DNA from: Streptomyces sp. NBC_01197
GTDB lineage: Bacteria; Actinomycetota; Actinomycetes; Streptomycetales; Streptomycetaceae
Direction of reading: 5' to 3'
Assembly (NCBI RefSeq): GCF_036010505.1
Contig: NZ_CP108569.1
Span: forward strand, 5,137,001-5,201,000
Length of the DNA stretch: 64,000 nucleotides
Numbering within the stretch: the stretch's first letter is position 1; every line of letters starts with the position of its first letter. Below the pieces are notes generated by a model that was not told where the DNA came from, made no database searches, and was given only the letters and a program-made list of their open reading frames with translations. Shown here in pieces: positions 15,845 through 24,612 of this stretch. Position numbers and translations under genes: made by a program.

Positions 15845-17164
15845 TCAGGCCCACGCGAAGTGCTCCCGGTTGTGCGCGATGAGCTTGTCCGTCAGCTCGT
15901 CGGCATACGCGTACTGCCCGATCAGCGGGTGCGCGAGCAGTGCCCGGAACACCCGGTCCCGGCCGCCGCGCAGCGCGGCTTGCAGGGCGAGGTCCTCGTA
16001 CGCCGTGACGTTCGCGACCAGACCGGCGTACAGCGGGTCCAGCGCGGGCACGGCCAGCGGCGTCGCGCCACCGCCGTCCACTGTCGCCTGCACCTCGATC
16101 ACGGCGTCGTCGGGGAGGAAGGGCAGCGTGCCGTTGTTGTACGTGTTGACCACCTGGTACCGGGGCCCTCCCGCCCGTCGCCCACCACCACCCTTGTCCG
16201 AGGGGTCTTCGGCCCCGCCCCTCTCTCCTCCCAGCAGCGAGGACGCCAGGTCGACCGCCGCCTCCGAGTAGAAGGCGCCGCCCCGCTTGGCGAGCAGCGC
16301 GGGCTTCTCGTCCAGCTTCGGGTCGCCGTACATGGTGAGCAGCTCCTTCTCCATCGCGGCGACCTCGGCGGCCCGCGACGGCTTGCTGCCCAGCTCCCTG
16401 ACGACCGCGTCGTGCGCGTAGAAGTAGCGCAGGTAGTACGAGGGCACCACCCCGAGCCGGTCCACGACCGGCCGCGGCAGACGCAGGTCGTCGGCTATCG
16501 CGTCGCCGTGCTCGCCGAGAAGCTTCGGCAGGATGTCCTCGCCGTCGGGGCCGCCCAGGCGGACACCCAGCTCCCAGCTGAGATGGTTGAGGCCCACGTG
16601 GTCGAGGAAGACGTCGGCCGGCGCCACGTCGAGGTGCGCGGCGAACTTCCGCTGGAAGCCGATGGCCACGTTGCAGAGCCCGACGGCTTTGTGCCCGGCC
16701 TGGAGCAGCGCCCGGGTGACGATGCCCACCGGGTTGGTGAAGTCGATGATCCAGGCGTCGGGGTTGGTGCGCCGTACGCGCTCGGCGATGTCCAGCACCA
16801 CCGGCACCGTACGCATCGCCTTGGCCAGGCCGCCGGCGCCCGTCGTCTCCTGCCCGACGCAGCCGCACTCCAGTGGCCAGGTCTCGTCCTGCTGCCGGGC
16901 GGTCTGACCGCCGACGCGCAGCTGGAGCAGGACCGCGTCGGCGTCGGCGACGCCCGCGTCGAGGTCCGACGTCGTCGTGATCGCCCCCGGGTGCCCCTGC
17001 CTGGCGAAGATCCGCCGGGCGAGGCCGCCCACCAGGTCGAGACGGTCGGCCGCGGGGTCGACGAGTACCAGCTCACTGATCGGCAGCGTGTCCCGCAACC
17101 GCGCGAGTCCGTCGATGAGTTCGGGCGTGTAGGTGGACCCGCCCCCCACTACTGCGAGTTTCAT
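15845..17164 (-). CDS. csnH: GH4 family 6-phospho-beta-glucosidase-like hydrolase, CsnH
   Basis: A 439-residue family 4 glycoside hydrolase. The NAD-binding loop VVGGGSTYTPELI is at residues 4-16; the metal-binding Cys lies in GLCNVAIGFQ and the metal His in VGLNHLSW, as in GH4 enzymes that cleave by NAD-dependent redox elimination. In this operon it probably hydrolyses (possibly phosphorylated) glucosamine-containing disaccharides in the cytoplasm (inference). A Gly/Arg-rich loop of about 30 residues near 300-330 (LLGGERGG...GGGGRRAGG) is not a usual part of the fold. The ATG lies 5 bases after the csnG stop. Confidence 0.9.
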   Translation of the reverse strand: MKLAVVGGGSTYTPELIDGLARLRDTLPISELVLVDPAADRLDLVGGLARRIFARQGHPGAITTTSDLDAGVADADAVLLQLRVGGQTARQQDETWPLECGCVGQETTGAGGLAKAMRTVPVVLDIAERVRRTNPDAWIIDFTNPVGIVTRALLQAGHKAVGLCNVAIGFQRKFAAHLDVAPADVFLDHVGLNHLSWELGVRLGGPDGEDILPKLLGEHGDAIADDLRLPRPVVDRLGVVPSYYLRYFYAHDAVVRELGSKPSRAAEVAAMEKELLTMYGDPKLDEKPALLAKRGGAFYSEAAVDLASSLLGGERGGAEDPSDKGGGGRRAGGPRYQVVNTYNNGTLPFLPDDAVIEVQATVDGGGATPLAVPALDPLYAGLVANVTAYEDLALQAALRGGRDRVFRALLAHPLIGQYAYADELTDKLIAHNREHFAWA

Positions 17165-17169
17165 TTCAG

Positions 17170-18084
17170 CTAACCCTTCACTCCGGTCAGTGTGACGCCC
17201 TCGACGAATGCCTTCTGTGCGAAGAAGAAGACGAGGATCACAGGGGCCATGACCAGGACGGTCGCGGCCATGGTCAGATTCCAGTCGGTATGGTGTGCGC
17301 CCTTGAAGGACTCCAGGCCGTAGGAGAGCGTCCAGGCGGCCGAGTTCTCCGAGGTGTAGATCTGCGGGCCGAAGTAGTCGTTCCAGGCGTAGAAGAACTG
17401 GAAGAGCGCGACGGCGGCGATGCCCGGTTTCGCCATCGGGACGATGACCTTCAGCAGCGTGCGGAGCTCGCCGCAGCCGTCGACTTTCGCCGCGTCCATG
17501 TATTCGTTGGGGATGGTCAGCAGGAACTGCCGCAGCAGGAAGATGGAGAACGCGTCACCGAACGCCATCGGGATGATCAGCGGCCAGAGCGTGCCCGACA
17601 GGTCCAGCTGCTTCGCCCAGAACAGGTACATCGGGATGATGACGACCTGCGGCGGCAGCATCATCATCGAGATGACGAGCATCAGCGACAGCTGCCGGCC
17701 GCGGAAGCGGAACTTGGCGAGCGCGTACGCCACGGGCAGCGACGACACCACGGTCAGTACGGTGCCGAGTCCCGCGTACAGCAGGGTGTTCCGCCACCAG
17801 GTCAGGAAGCCCGGAGTGTCGAAGACCTTGCGGTAGTTGGACCACTCGAAGGTGTGCGGCCACAGGTCACGGGTGAGCGCCTGCTGGTCGCTCATCAGCG
17901 AGGTGAGGATCACGAAGACGAACGGCAGCACGAAGAAGAGCGCGGCGGCCACGCCCAGGGCGTGCACCGCGATCCAGTGCAGCAGAGTCTTGCGGCGGGC
18001 GGTCCGCCGGGCGGAGTCGGCGTCATCGTCGTCTCCGCGGGCCCGGAGCGGGGGGTTCTCCGCGACTTGGGTGAGCTGTGTCAT
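17170..18084 (-). CDS. csnG: Carbohydrate ABC transporter permease, MalG type, CsnG
   Basis: A 304-residue inner-membrane permease with six helices. The EAA loop reads EYMDAAKVDGCGELRTLLKVIVPMAKPGI, and the ending FFAQKAFVEGVTLTGVKG is classic for MalG-type subunits. It pairs with CsnF to import the oligosaccharide captured by CsnE. No ATPase gene is in the operon, so a shared MsiK-type ATPase elsewhere in the genome is expected, as usual for Streptomyces sugar importers. The start is ATG 18084, 5 bases after the csnF stop. Confidence 0.93.
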   Translation of the reverse strand: MTQLTQVAENPPLRARGDDDDADSARRTARRKTLLHWIAVHALGVAAALFFVLPFVFVILTSLMSDQQALTRDLWPHTFEWSNYRKVFDTPGFLTWWRNTLLYAGLGTVLTVVSSLPVAYALAKFRFRGRQLSLMLVISMMMLPPQVVIIPMYLFWAKQLDLSGTLWPLIIPMAFGDAFSIFLLRQFLLTIPNEYMDAAKVDGCGELRTLLKVIVPMAKPGIAAVALFQFFYAWNDYFGPQIYTSENSAAWTLSYGLESFKGAHHTDWNLTMAATVLVMAPVILVFFFAQKAFVEGVTLTGVKG

Positions 18085-18089
18085 GACGG

Positions 18090-19031
18090 TCAGTCACCTG
18101 CCTGTACGAGCCCGCTGCGGCGCCGCATCAGCAGTGCGGTGAACGCCATGGCCAGGGCGAAGAGGACGAGCGCGACCACGCACGCGGAGCCGTAGTCGAA
18201 GCGCTGGAAGCCGAGCGTGTAGACGAGCTGCGGCAGGGTCAGCGTGGACTTGTCGGGGAAACCGGGCTGGAACTGCTGCCCGGAGCCGCCGATGATGCCC
18301 GACGCCACCTTCCCGGCCACCAGTGGCTGGGTGTAGTACTGCATCGCCTGGATGACCCCGGTGACCACGGCGAACATGATGATCGGCGAGATGTTCGGCA
18401 GCGTCACGAACCGGAAGCGCTGCACCGCTGACGCGCCGTCCAGCTCCGCCGCCTCGTACTGCTCCTTGGGTACGTCGAGGAGTGCGGCCATGAAGATCAC
18501 CATGAGGTCGCCGATGCCCCACACCGCGAGCATGGTGAGCGCGGGCTTCGACCAGGTGGCGTCGGTGAACCAGCCGGGCGTCGGCAGCCCGATGCCGCCG
18601 AGTATCGAGTTGACCGGCCCCGTCCCGGGGTTGAGCAGGAAGACGAAGGCCAGCGTCGCGGCGACCGGCGGCGCGAGATACGGCAGGTAGAACAGGGTCC
18701 GGAAGATTCCGGCGCCCGTCTTGATCTTCGTGATCAGCATCCCGATGCCGAGCCCGAAGACCACCCGGCAGGCGACCATCACGACCACCAGCCAGAGGGT
18801 GTTGCGCATCGCGGGCCAGAAGTCCGGGTACTCGGTGAAGACGTATGTCCAGTTCGTCAGGCCGTTGAAGGACGGGGCCTTGAAGCCGTCGTACTCCGTG
18901 AAGGAGAAGTAGACGGTCGAGACCAGCGGGTACACGAAGAAGACGCAGAACCCGATGAGCCAGGGCGACATGAAGGCCGCCGTCCGCACGGCCTCGCGGC
19001 GGCGCTTCGAACGTGGGGTGTAAGTGGTCAT
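18090..19031 (-). CDS. csnF: Carbohydrate ABC transporter permease, MalF type, CsnF
   Basis: A 313-residue permease with six helices. The first is FMSPWLIGFCVFFVYPLVST, and the EAA loop reads EQYEAAELDGASAVQRFRFVTLPNISPII. It forms the membrane heterodimer with CsnG. It begins at ATG 19031, 7 bases after the binding-protein stop, and ends 5 bases before csnG, which indicates a single transcript. Confidence 0.93.
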   Translation of the reverse strand: MTTYTPRSKRRREAVRTAAFMSPWLIGFCVFFVYPLVSTVYFSFTEYDGFKAPSFNGLTNWTYVFTEYPDFWPAMRNTLWLVVVMVACRVVFGLGIGMLITKIKTGAGIFRTLFYLPYLAPPVAATLAFVFLLNPGTGPVNSILGGIGLPTPGWFTDATWSKPALTMLAVWGIGDLMVIFMAALLDVPKEQYEAAELDGASAVQRFRFVTLPNISPIIMFAVVTGVIQAMQYYTQPLVAGKVASGIIGGSGQQFQPGFPDKSTLTLPQLVYTLGFQRFDYGSACVVALVLFALAMAFTALLMRRRSGLVQAGD

Positions 19032-19038
19032 GGCGAGG

Positions 19039-20373
19039 CTACTTCGCCTTCTCGTCGTCCTTGTCGATCTGCGACGCGGTCTTCCGCAGACCGGCCCGCA
19101 GATCCTTCGCCCTGCCGGACTCGAAGTCGTATCCGAAGTCCTGGAGGGTCACTTGGTAGGTGCCGCCGTTGACCGACGGGGGAGTGGTGTTGGACTGCGG
19201 GTCCTGCGCTATGTCCAGGAACGTCTTCAGCCTCGGGTCGAACTTCAGCTTCGGTGACTTGAGCGCGGCCAGCGTGGACGGGATGTTGTGGATGTCGTCG
19301 GCGAAGGCCACGACCGCGTCGGTGTCGGTGGTGAGGTACTTCACGAACTCCCAGGAGGCGTTCTGCTTCTTGCTGGTCGACGCGATACCGGCGACGGTGC
19401 CGGTGATGTAGCCCTTGCCGTACGAAGCGGCCTGGTCGTCGGGGACCGGCAGCGGCGCGATGCCGATGTCCACCTTCGACTTGGCCTCCTGGGCCATCCC
19501 GAGGCGCCACTCGCCGTCGACCTGCATGGCGACCTGGCCGGTCTGGAAGGGGTGCTTGGCGCCCCACTCGTCGCCGAAGGTGGCCCGGTACTTCTCCAGT
19601 TTGCCGAAACCGCCCAGCTTCTTCACCAGGTTCCGCTGCCAGGTGAACATCTTCCCGAAGGCGGGGTCCCTGGCGACGTCGGACTTGCCGTCCTTGCCGA
19701 CGTAAGTGGGGCTCCACTGCGCCACCATGTGGGCAGGTGTCGACTCGTAGCCGTGGAAGGTCGGCATGAAGCCGAGCTGCTGGTACGAGTCGCCCTTGGA
19801 CTTCGTCAGCTTGACGGCGTCCCGGTCGAACTCGGTCCAGGTCTTCGGCGGGGCGGTGATCCCGGCCTCCCTGAACTCGGCCTTGTTGTAGTAGAGCGCG
19901 TACGCGTCGCTGAGCAGCGGCAGGGTGCAGCGCACGCCGTCGAACTGCGTGTAGTCCTGGAGCGGCTTGGAGAAGGTCTTGTCCAGGTCGATCTCCGACT
20001 TGGTGAGGAAGGGCTTCAGATCCGCGAAGGCACCGGACGAGCAGAACTTGCCGACGTTGTCGGTGGTGAAGGAGGAGACGACGTCGGGGGCGTCCGAACC
20101 GCCGCCGCGCAGCGCCTGGTTGATCTTGTCGTCGGTCATGTTGCCGACGACCTTCACCTTGATGTTCGGGTGGACCTTCTCGAACCGGTCGACGTCCGTC
20201 TGTACCGCCTTGACCTCGCTCGCGGCACTCCAGCCGTGCCAGAAGGTGATGGTGGTCCTCGCGTTCACGTCGTCGGTCGCGCCGCCCGAACTCTGGCCCG
20301 TACAGGCAGAGGCGAGCAGGGACATGGATGCGGCGGCGACGGCGACCGCGACCGGTCGGCGGTTACTGGGCAT
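19039..20373 (-). CDS. csnE: Sugar-binding lipoprotein of ABC transporter, CsnE
   Basis: A 444-residue extracellular solute-binding protein (family 1). The signal peptide ends in a lipobox LLASAC at about residues 19-24, so it is a lipoprotein. TTITFWHGWSAASEVKAVQTD is the typical start of the binding domain. By operon context it should capture chitosan-derived oligosaccharides, as described for the S. coelicolor csnR-K system. ATG 20373 has the ribosome site AGGGAG. The 152-base gap to csnR contains two copies of GCGGGGAACTCGGGG and may carry a second promoter. Confidence 0.92.
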   Translation of the reverse strand: MPSNRRPVAVAVAAASMSLLASACTGQSSGGATDDVNARTTITFWHGWSAASEVKAVQTDVDRFEKVHPNIKVKVVGNMTDDKINQALRGGGSDAPDVVSSFTTDNVGKFCSSGAFADLKPFLTKSEIDLDKTFSKPLQDYTQFDGVRCTLPLLSDAYALYYNKAEFREAGITAPPKTWTEFDRDAVKLTKSKGDSYQQLGFMPTFHGYESTPAHMVAQWSPTYVGKDGKSDVARDPAFGKMFTWQRNLVKKLGGFGKLEKYRATFGDEWGAKHPFQTGQVAMQVDGEWRLGMAQEAKSKVDIGIAPLPVPDDQAASYGKGYITGTVAGIASTSKKQNASWEFVKYLTTDTDAVVAFADDIHNIPSTLAALKSPKLKFDPRLKTFLDIAQDPQSNTTPPSVNGGTYQVTLQDFGYDFESGRAKDLRAGLRKTASQIDKDDEKAK

Positions 20374-20525
20374 GACGGAATCTCCCTCTGGCGGATCTGG
20401 GGTGTACGGGGGTACGCGCGAAGCTGCTTGCGGGGAACTCGGGGAAGCGGGACCCGCGGGGAACTCGGGGGGAGCGGACGGGCGAAGTGAAGGGGTACGG
20501 CGGGGCGGACCCGGCGCTGCGGGGG

Positions 20526-21734
20526 TCAGCGGGCCGAGGTGTCGAACACCTCGTCGCGGGTCGTGGCGAGAGCGCTCTCCAACGCTCCGCGCAGGACGGG
20601 CTGTTCCCGTACGGAGCCGAGGACGAGCCGGGGCCGGGACGCGGCCAGCTCGACCAGCTCGCGCTGGACGAGCTCCCGCAGCGGTTCGCCGCCTGCGACG
20701 ATCAGATCGCCGGAGAGAACCAGGAGTTCGGGGTCGAGAACCGCCACCAGCGAGGCGAGACCGGTCGCCACCGCGGTGGCGAAGACCTCAAGGAGGCGGC
20801 GGTACGGTCCTCCGTCGGCCCGCGCGGCCTCGGAGATCAGCGCGCTCGCCACCTCGAGGTGCGAACCGCAGCCGATGGCCGCGATGCCCAGCTCCCGGGC
20901 CAGCCTGGCCAGTGCCTGGGAGCCGGCGAGTTCCTGGAAGCCGCCCGCGTTGGCCTTGGTCACCTGGCGTACCAGCGGGGCGCCGGGCACCGGCATGAAG
21001 CCGACCTCGCCCGCGCCGCCGGTGAAGCCGCGGTGCAGCCGGCCGCCGAGGACGACGGCGGCGCCGACGCCCTCCTCGTTCCAGAGCAGTACGAAGTCCT
21101 CGTGGCCTCGGGCCGCTCCCAGCCGCTGTTCGGCGACGGCGGCCAGATTGACGTCGTTCTCGTACTCGACAGGCATCGGCAGCGCGGTCGCCAGCTCGTC
21201 GAGCAGGGTGGGGGAGTGCCAGCCGGGCAGATGGGATGCGTACCGCAGCCGGCCGGTGTTCGGGTCGAAGGCGCCGGGGGTGCCGACCACCACGCGCCGC
21301 AGATCTGCCCGCACCAGTCCGGCGGCCTTCGTGGCGCCGTCCAGGGCGTCGGTCACCTGCCGGACGACGCCGGTGCCGCGCCTGCCAGGGGTCGCGAGGC
21401 GGAACTCGCCGACGGTGCGGCCCGTGATGTCCGCGACGGCGGCCCGGATGCGCTGCGGGTTCACATCGATCCCGGCGGCGTGACCGGCCCCGGCGTTGAC
21501 CGCGTAGAGCTGCGCGCTCGGTCCCGGGCGGCCCTCACTTGTGCCGGTGGCCACCACTAGCCCGGCGGCCTCCAGGCGCGCCAGCAGCTGGGAGGCGGTC
21601 GGCTTGGAGAGCCCGGTCAGCTTGCCGATCTTCGTGCGGGAGAGCGGTCCGTGCTCAAGGAGCAGGTCGAGGGCGGCGCGGTCGTTCATCGCCCGCAGCA
21701 CGCGTGGGGTTCCTGGAGTCGTGCCACCGGCCAT
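20526..21734 (-). CDS. csnR: ROK-family transcriptional repressor, CsnR
   Basis: A 402-residue ROK regulator. The N-terminal winged helix-turn-helix (about 20-70: LLLEHGPLSRTKIGKLTGLSKPTASQLLARLE) is followed by a sugar-kinase-like domain with GVGAAVVLGGRLHRGFTGGAGEVGFMP. The ROK zinc-site HxGH-CxCGxxGC signature is not recognisable. It opens the operon and probably represses it, with aminosugar oligosaccharides relieving repression. A near-palindrome matching the described CsnR operator core lies 44 bases upstream. The name rests on gene order with S. coelicolor csnR-K. Confidence 0.88.
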   Translation of the reverse strand: MAGGTTPGTPRVLRAMNDRAALDLLLEHGPLSRTKIGKLTGLSKPTASQLLARLEAAGLVVATGTSEGRPGPSAQLYAVNAGAGHAAGIDVNPQRIRAAVADITGRTVGEFRLATPGRRGTGVVRQVTDALDGATKAAGLVRADLRRVVVGTPGAFDPNTGRLRYASHLPGWHSPTLLDELATALPMPVEYENDVNLAAVAEQRLGAARGHEDFVLLWNEEGVGAAVVLGGRLHRGFTGGAGEVGFMPVPGAPLVRQVTKANAGGFQELAGSQALARLARELGIAAIGCGSHLEVASALISEAARADGGPYRRLLEVFATAVATGLASLVAVLDPELLVLSGDLIVAGGEPLRELVQRELVELAASRPRLVLGSVREQPVLRGALESALATTRDEVFDTSAR

Positions 21735-21776
21735 CTCGTACGCACCTGCCCTCGCGCTGCTGTCAGCAATGCACTG

Positions 21777-21793
21777 TTAGGAAAGTTTCCAAT
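21777..21793 (-). promoter_or_regulatory. Candidate CsnR operator upstream of csnR
   Basis: TTAGGAAAGTTTCCAAT contains the perfect arms GGAAA-G-TTTCC (21780-21790) and an additional matching T/A pair. I recall the published operator of the chitosanase gene csnA as closely similar (TTAGGAAAG followed by TTTCC). Its place 44 bases before the csnR ATG fits autorepression of the operon. Confidence 0.7.
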
Positions 21794-21977
21794 TCGGTGT
21801 GAGGAACGTAGGCCGGGGGTCAGCCGGGCGTCAATGGTCTGGGCCGGTCCGGCGGCCAAAGAGTTACCTCGGCACACGAAATGAGCGCCCCGCGTGGCCT
21901 GCGGGGCGCTCATGCGTACGGAGAGTGAACGGCGGTACCGGGCGGACTCCGGAAGCAGCCGTCGCCGCTCCGGGCCG

Positions 21978-23060
21978 CTACTTCGAGAGGTTCTGCGGCG
22001 GGATCGGCGACGCGGCGAGCGACTGCGGTGACGTCGGGCTGGCCAGTGCGGACGGGGCCGACACGGCGGCCGACGAGTCCGGCGGCGGCTCCTCGGTGTC
22101 GACCGTGACGGGGCCGCCCACGACCGTGATGCCCGCCTCCTCCAGCGCGATCTTGAGCCGCCAGCGCAGCTCCCGCTCCACGCCCAGGGCCTTGCCCGGC
22201 ATGGTCTTGGCGGAGATCCTGATGACCATCGAGTCCAGCAGTACGGAGTCCAGACCGAGAATCTCGACCGGGCCCCAGAGCTGTTCGTTCCACGGTTCGG
22301 ACTTGGCCAGATCCTGCCCGACCACGCTGATCACCTCGCGCAGCCGCTCCAGGTTCTCGGTCGGCCTGACCTGGACGTCCACGGCCGCGGTCGCCCAGCC
22401 CTGACTGAGGTTGCCGATCCGCTTGATCTCGCCGTTGCGTACGTACCAGATCGCGCCGTTCTCACCGCGCAGTTTGGTCACCCGCAGCCCGACCTCGATC
22501 ACCTCGCCGGTCGCGACCCCCGCGTCGATGCTGTCCCCGACGCCGTACTGGTCCTCCATGATCATGAAGACACCGGAGAGGAAGTCCGTGACGAGATTGC
22601 GCGCACCGAACCCGATCGCGACCCCGGCTACCCCGGCGGACGCGAGCAGTGGCGCCAGATCGATCTTGAGCGTGGAGAGCACCATCAGGGCCGCGGTGCC
22701 GAGGATCACGAAGGACGCCACCGAGCGCAGCACCGAACCGATGGCCTCGGAGCGCTGGCGGCGGCGTTCCTGGTTCACCAGAAGACCGCCGAGAGCGGTG
22801 CCCTCGACGGCCGTCGCGCTGCGGTTCATGTGCTCTATCAGCCGGGTGAGCGCCCGCCGGACAAGAGAGCGCAGCACGGTGGCGATGAGCAGGATCAGGA
22901 GGATCCGCAGGCCGATGGAGAGCCAGGTGGACCAGTTCTGCTGCACCCAGTCGGCGGCATTCGTCGCGGACTTCTGAGCGTTGTCGAGAGTGCCGGCCGT
23001 ACCGGGCCGAGAGCTGTCACCAGTCGCCAGCGACCAGGTCACGGCTTGCACGGCGTTCAC
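21978..23060 (-). CDS. MscS-family mechanosensitive ion channel
   Basis: A 360-residue small-conductance channel. The membrane helices lie about residues 45-65 (STWLSIGLRILLILLIATVL), 110-130 and 135-160. The pore-lining helix and beta domain follow: LLASAGVAGVAIGFGARNLVTDFLSG is the MscS TM3 motif and VGDSIDAGVATGEVIEVGLR starts the beta domain. It protects against hypo-osmotic shock. GTG 23060 is preferred over GTG 23096 because GGAGG lies at ideal spacing before it, while nothing precedes the upstream GTG. The C-terminus is Pro/Ser/Ala-rich. Confidence 0.9.
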   Translation of the reverse strand: MNAVQAVTWSLATGDSSRPGTAGTLDNAQKSATNAADWVQQNWSTWLSIGLRILLILLIATVLRSLVRRALTRLIEHMNRSATAVEGTALGGLLVNQERRRQRSEAIGSVLRSVASFVILGTAALMVLSTLKIDLAPLLASAGVAGVAIGFGARNLVTDFLSGVFMIMEDQYGVGDSIDAGVATGEVIEVGLRVTKLRGENGAIWYVRNGEIKRIGNLSQGWATAAVDVQVRPTENLERLREVISVVGQDLAKSEPWNEQLWGPVEILGLDSVLLDSMVIRISAKTMPGKALGVERELRWRLKIALEEAGITVVGGPVTVDTEEPPPDSSAAVSAPSALASPTSPQSLAASPIPPQNLSK

Positions 23061-23368
23061 AGCGGAAACCTCCAGGGATGCGGGCGGAACCTCCACACTA
23101 ACGGCGCATCACCGCTACTTCCGCCGACCTGTCCGGCGGAGAGACCTATCCCACGCGCGGAACCGGCATGAAGGGCTGGGAACCGCTGACAGCCGCTGAA
23201 AACTGCCGGGAACGGTGTGCGAACGGTCAGGAACGACCAGGTACGGACGAAAACACTCCGAGCCCGTTACCTGACGTTGGTGGCGCTTCCACCAGGCATG
23301 AGGAGAGACTGAGGGCAGATCGTCCCGGCGCGAGCCACGCGCCGCCGGCGTACAAGGAGGCATCCACC
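23061..23368. other. Divergent intergenic region mscS / HNH gene
   Basis: These 308 bases hold the promoters of the MscS gene (-) and HNH gene (+). A small hairpin TGGTGG-CGCTT-CCACCA lies at 23278-23294. No further gene is supported. Confidence 0.5.
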
Positions 23369-23905
23369 GTGCCGCACGTCCTGGTCCTCAACGCGTCGTA
23401 CGAGCCGCTCGGCGTCGTACCGCTCCGTCGCGCGCTCGTCCTCGTCCTGGAGAACAAGGCAGTCTCCCTGGAGGAATCCGGCGCCTTCATGCACAGTGCC
23501 ACCCGCATCGTCCCCGCGCCCAGTGTCGTACGGCTGAAGCGGTTCGTGCGCGTCCCCTACCGGGGGCCCGTCCCGCTCACCCGCCGTGCGCTGTTCGCGC
23601 GGGACGGCGGCCGCTGTATGTACTGCGGTGGCGTCGCAACCAGCGTCGACCATGTCATTCCGCGCAGCCGCGGCGGGCAGCACCGCTGGGACAACGTGGT
23701 GGCCGCGTGCCGCCGCTGCAACCACGTCAAGGCCGACCGGCACCTGCTGGAACTGGGCTGGCGCCTGCGCCACCAGCCCGCCCCGCCCAGCGGCCTCGCC
23801 TGGCGCATCATCGGAACCGGTCACCGGGACCCGCGCTGGCTGCCGTATCTGCAGCCGTTCGGCGCGGAGGACGCCATGGCACGGATCGACGGCGTCTCGG
23901 CCTGA
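23369..23905 (+). CDS. HNH endonuclease-domain protein
   Basis: A 178-residue protein with a beta-rich N-terminal part (LVLNASYEPLGVVPLRRALVL) typical of bacterial HNH proteins. The HNH nuclease fold has Cys83/Cys86 (CMYC), the DH pair at 94-95 (SVDHVIPRSRGG) and Cys114/Cys117 (CRRCN). GTG 23369 is set by a perfect AAGGAGG ribosome site at 23354-23360. It is a stand-alone gene widely conserved in actinobacteria; a housekeeping DNA role is possible, but no substrate is known to me. No mobile-element context is visible. A strong hairpin follows the stop. Confidence 0.9.
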   Translation: MPHVLVLNASYEPLGVVPLRRALVLVLENKAVSLEESGAFMHSATRIVPAPSVVRLKRFVRVPYRGPVPLTRRALFARDGGRCMYCGGVATSVDHVIPRSRGGQHRWDNVVAACRRCNHVKADRHLLELGWRLRHQPAPPSGLAWRIIGTGHRDPRWLPYLQPFGAEDAMARIDGVSA

Positions 23906-23913
23906 CGGGCGGG

Positions 23914-23942
23914 CCCCGGTGGCCCGCCGGGGGCCACCGGGG
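23914..23942 (+). terminator. Terminator after the HNH gene
   Basis: A perfect 11-bp stem CCCCGGTGGCC/GGCCACCGGGG with loop CGCCGGG starts 9 bases after the stop. Confidence 0.8.
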
Positions 23943-24348
23943 AGCGGTCGCGTCAGCTGCCTGACCGCCGCGAGCGCACGCAGGTCATCGCCTCATCGCC
24001 TCGTCAGCTGATGGGCTCGCCGGTTCATCGGCTCAGTTGTCTATCGCTTCACCGGTTCATCACCTCACGTGTTCATCACCTCACAGGTTTATTGCCTCAT
24101 CGGTTGATCGCTTCATCGGTTCGTACCGTCCGAGCCCAGTCGCCGCATGGGCTTCAGGGCCTTCCCGGGTGCGCGGCGGGGCGGGCGGCGGTGTGCCGGA
24201 ATTGCCCGATCCGGTGGTGGTGTGGACAATTTCATCTGCGGGGAACGCAATGTGACCCGGCGCACGTTGGTGAGACGAATACGGATGGGGGCGCGCCCGC
24301 TGGGTAGGGCTTGAGTCCAACCTCGTCGCCGACCTTACGGAGATTCTC
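23943..24348. other. Non-coding gap upstream of the malQ transcription unit
   Basis: This gap contains the degenerate repeat block and then about 225 bases leading to the small repeat-protein gene. No convincing open frame is present. It must carry the promoter for the small gene and malQ. Confidence 0.5.
23984..24123. repeat. Degenerate tandem repeat of about 15-16 bp (CGGTTCATCGCCTCA-like)
   Basis: Imperfect units such as GGTTCATCGGCTCA, GGTTCATCACCTCA, TGTTCATCACCTCA and GGTTGATCGCTTCA follow one another. The block is less GC-rich than its surroundings and lies entirely between genes. Confidence 0.8.
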
Positions 24349-24588
24349 GTGGCCGCTTCTGCGCAGCTTCTGCTCTCGGCCCTGTCCAAACGTGTCCCGG
24401 AGACCGTTCCGGAGCTCGTGCCGGACCTGATGCCCGACCCCGACGCGAGCACCAGCTCCATGGAGCTGCCGCTGACCAGCGAGCCCCCGCTCTCCGATGT
24501 CGCACCCCTCACCAGCGAACCGCCGCTCGCCGACTTCACCCCGTTGACCAGTGAGCCCACCGCATACGGAACGGCTGCCGGGATCTGA
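24349..24588 (+). CDS. Small acidic protein with three 12-residue PLTSEP repeats, function unknown
   Basis: A 79-residue protein preceding malQ. GTG 24349 has GGAG six bases upstream. The N-terminus (VAASAQLLLSALSKR) is a short amphipathic or hydrophobic stretch. Residues 17-31 are a VPET/VPEL/VPDL/MPDP quasi-repeat, and residues 41-70 are three units beginning PLTSEP spaced exactly 12 residues apart. It is rich in Pro, Glu and Asp and probably disordered. No transmembrane helix, Cys or catalytic motif is present. The stop lies 24 bases before the malQ ATG, so they are probably co-transcribed. I do not recognise the family. Confidence 0.72.
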   Translation: MAASAQLLLSALSKRVPETVPELVPDLMPDPDASTSSMELPLTSEPPLSDVAPLTSEPPLADFTPLTSEPTAYGTAAGI

Positions 24589-24612
24589 CCGCAGCCTGAA
24601 CGGGGAGTCCGC

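Noticed and set aside
23369..23905. HNH gene as homing endonuclease or phage terminase-linked HNH
   Set aside because: No intron, intein or phage genes nearby; stand-alone placement in a conserved chromosomal stretch.
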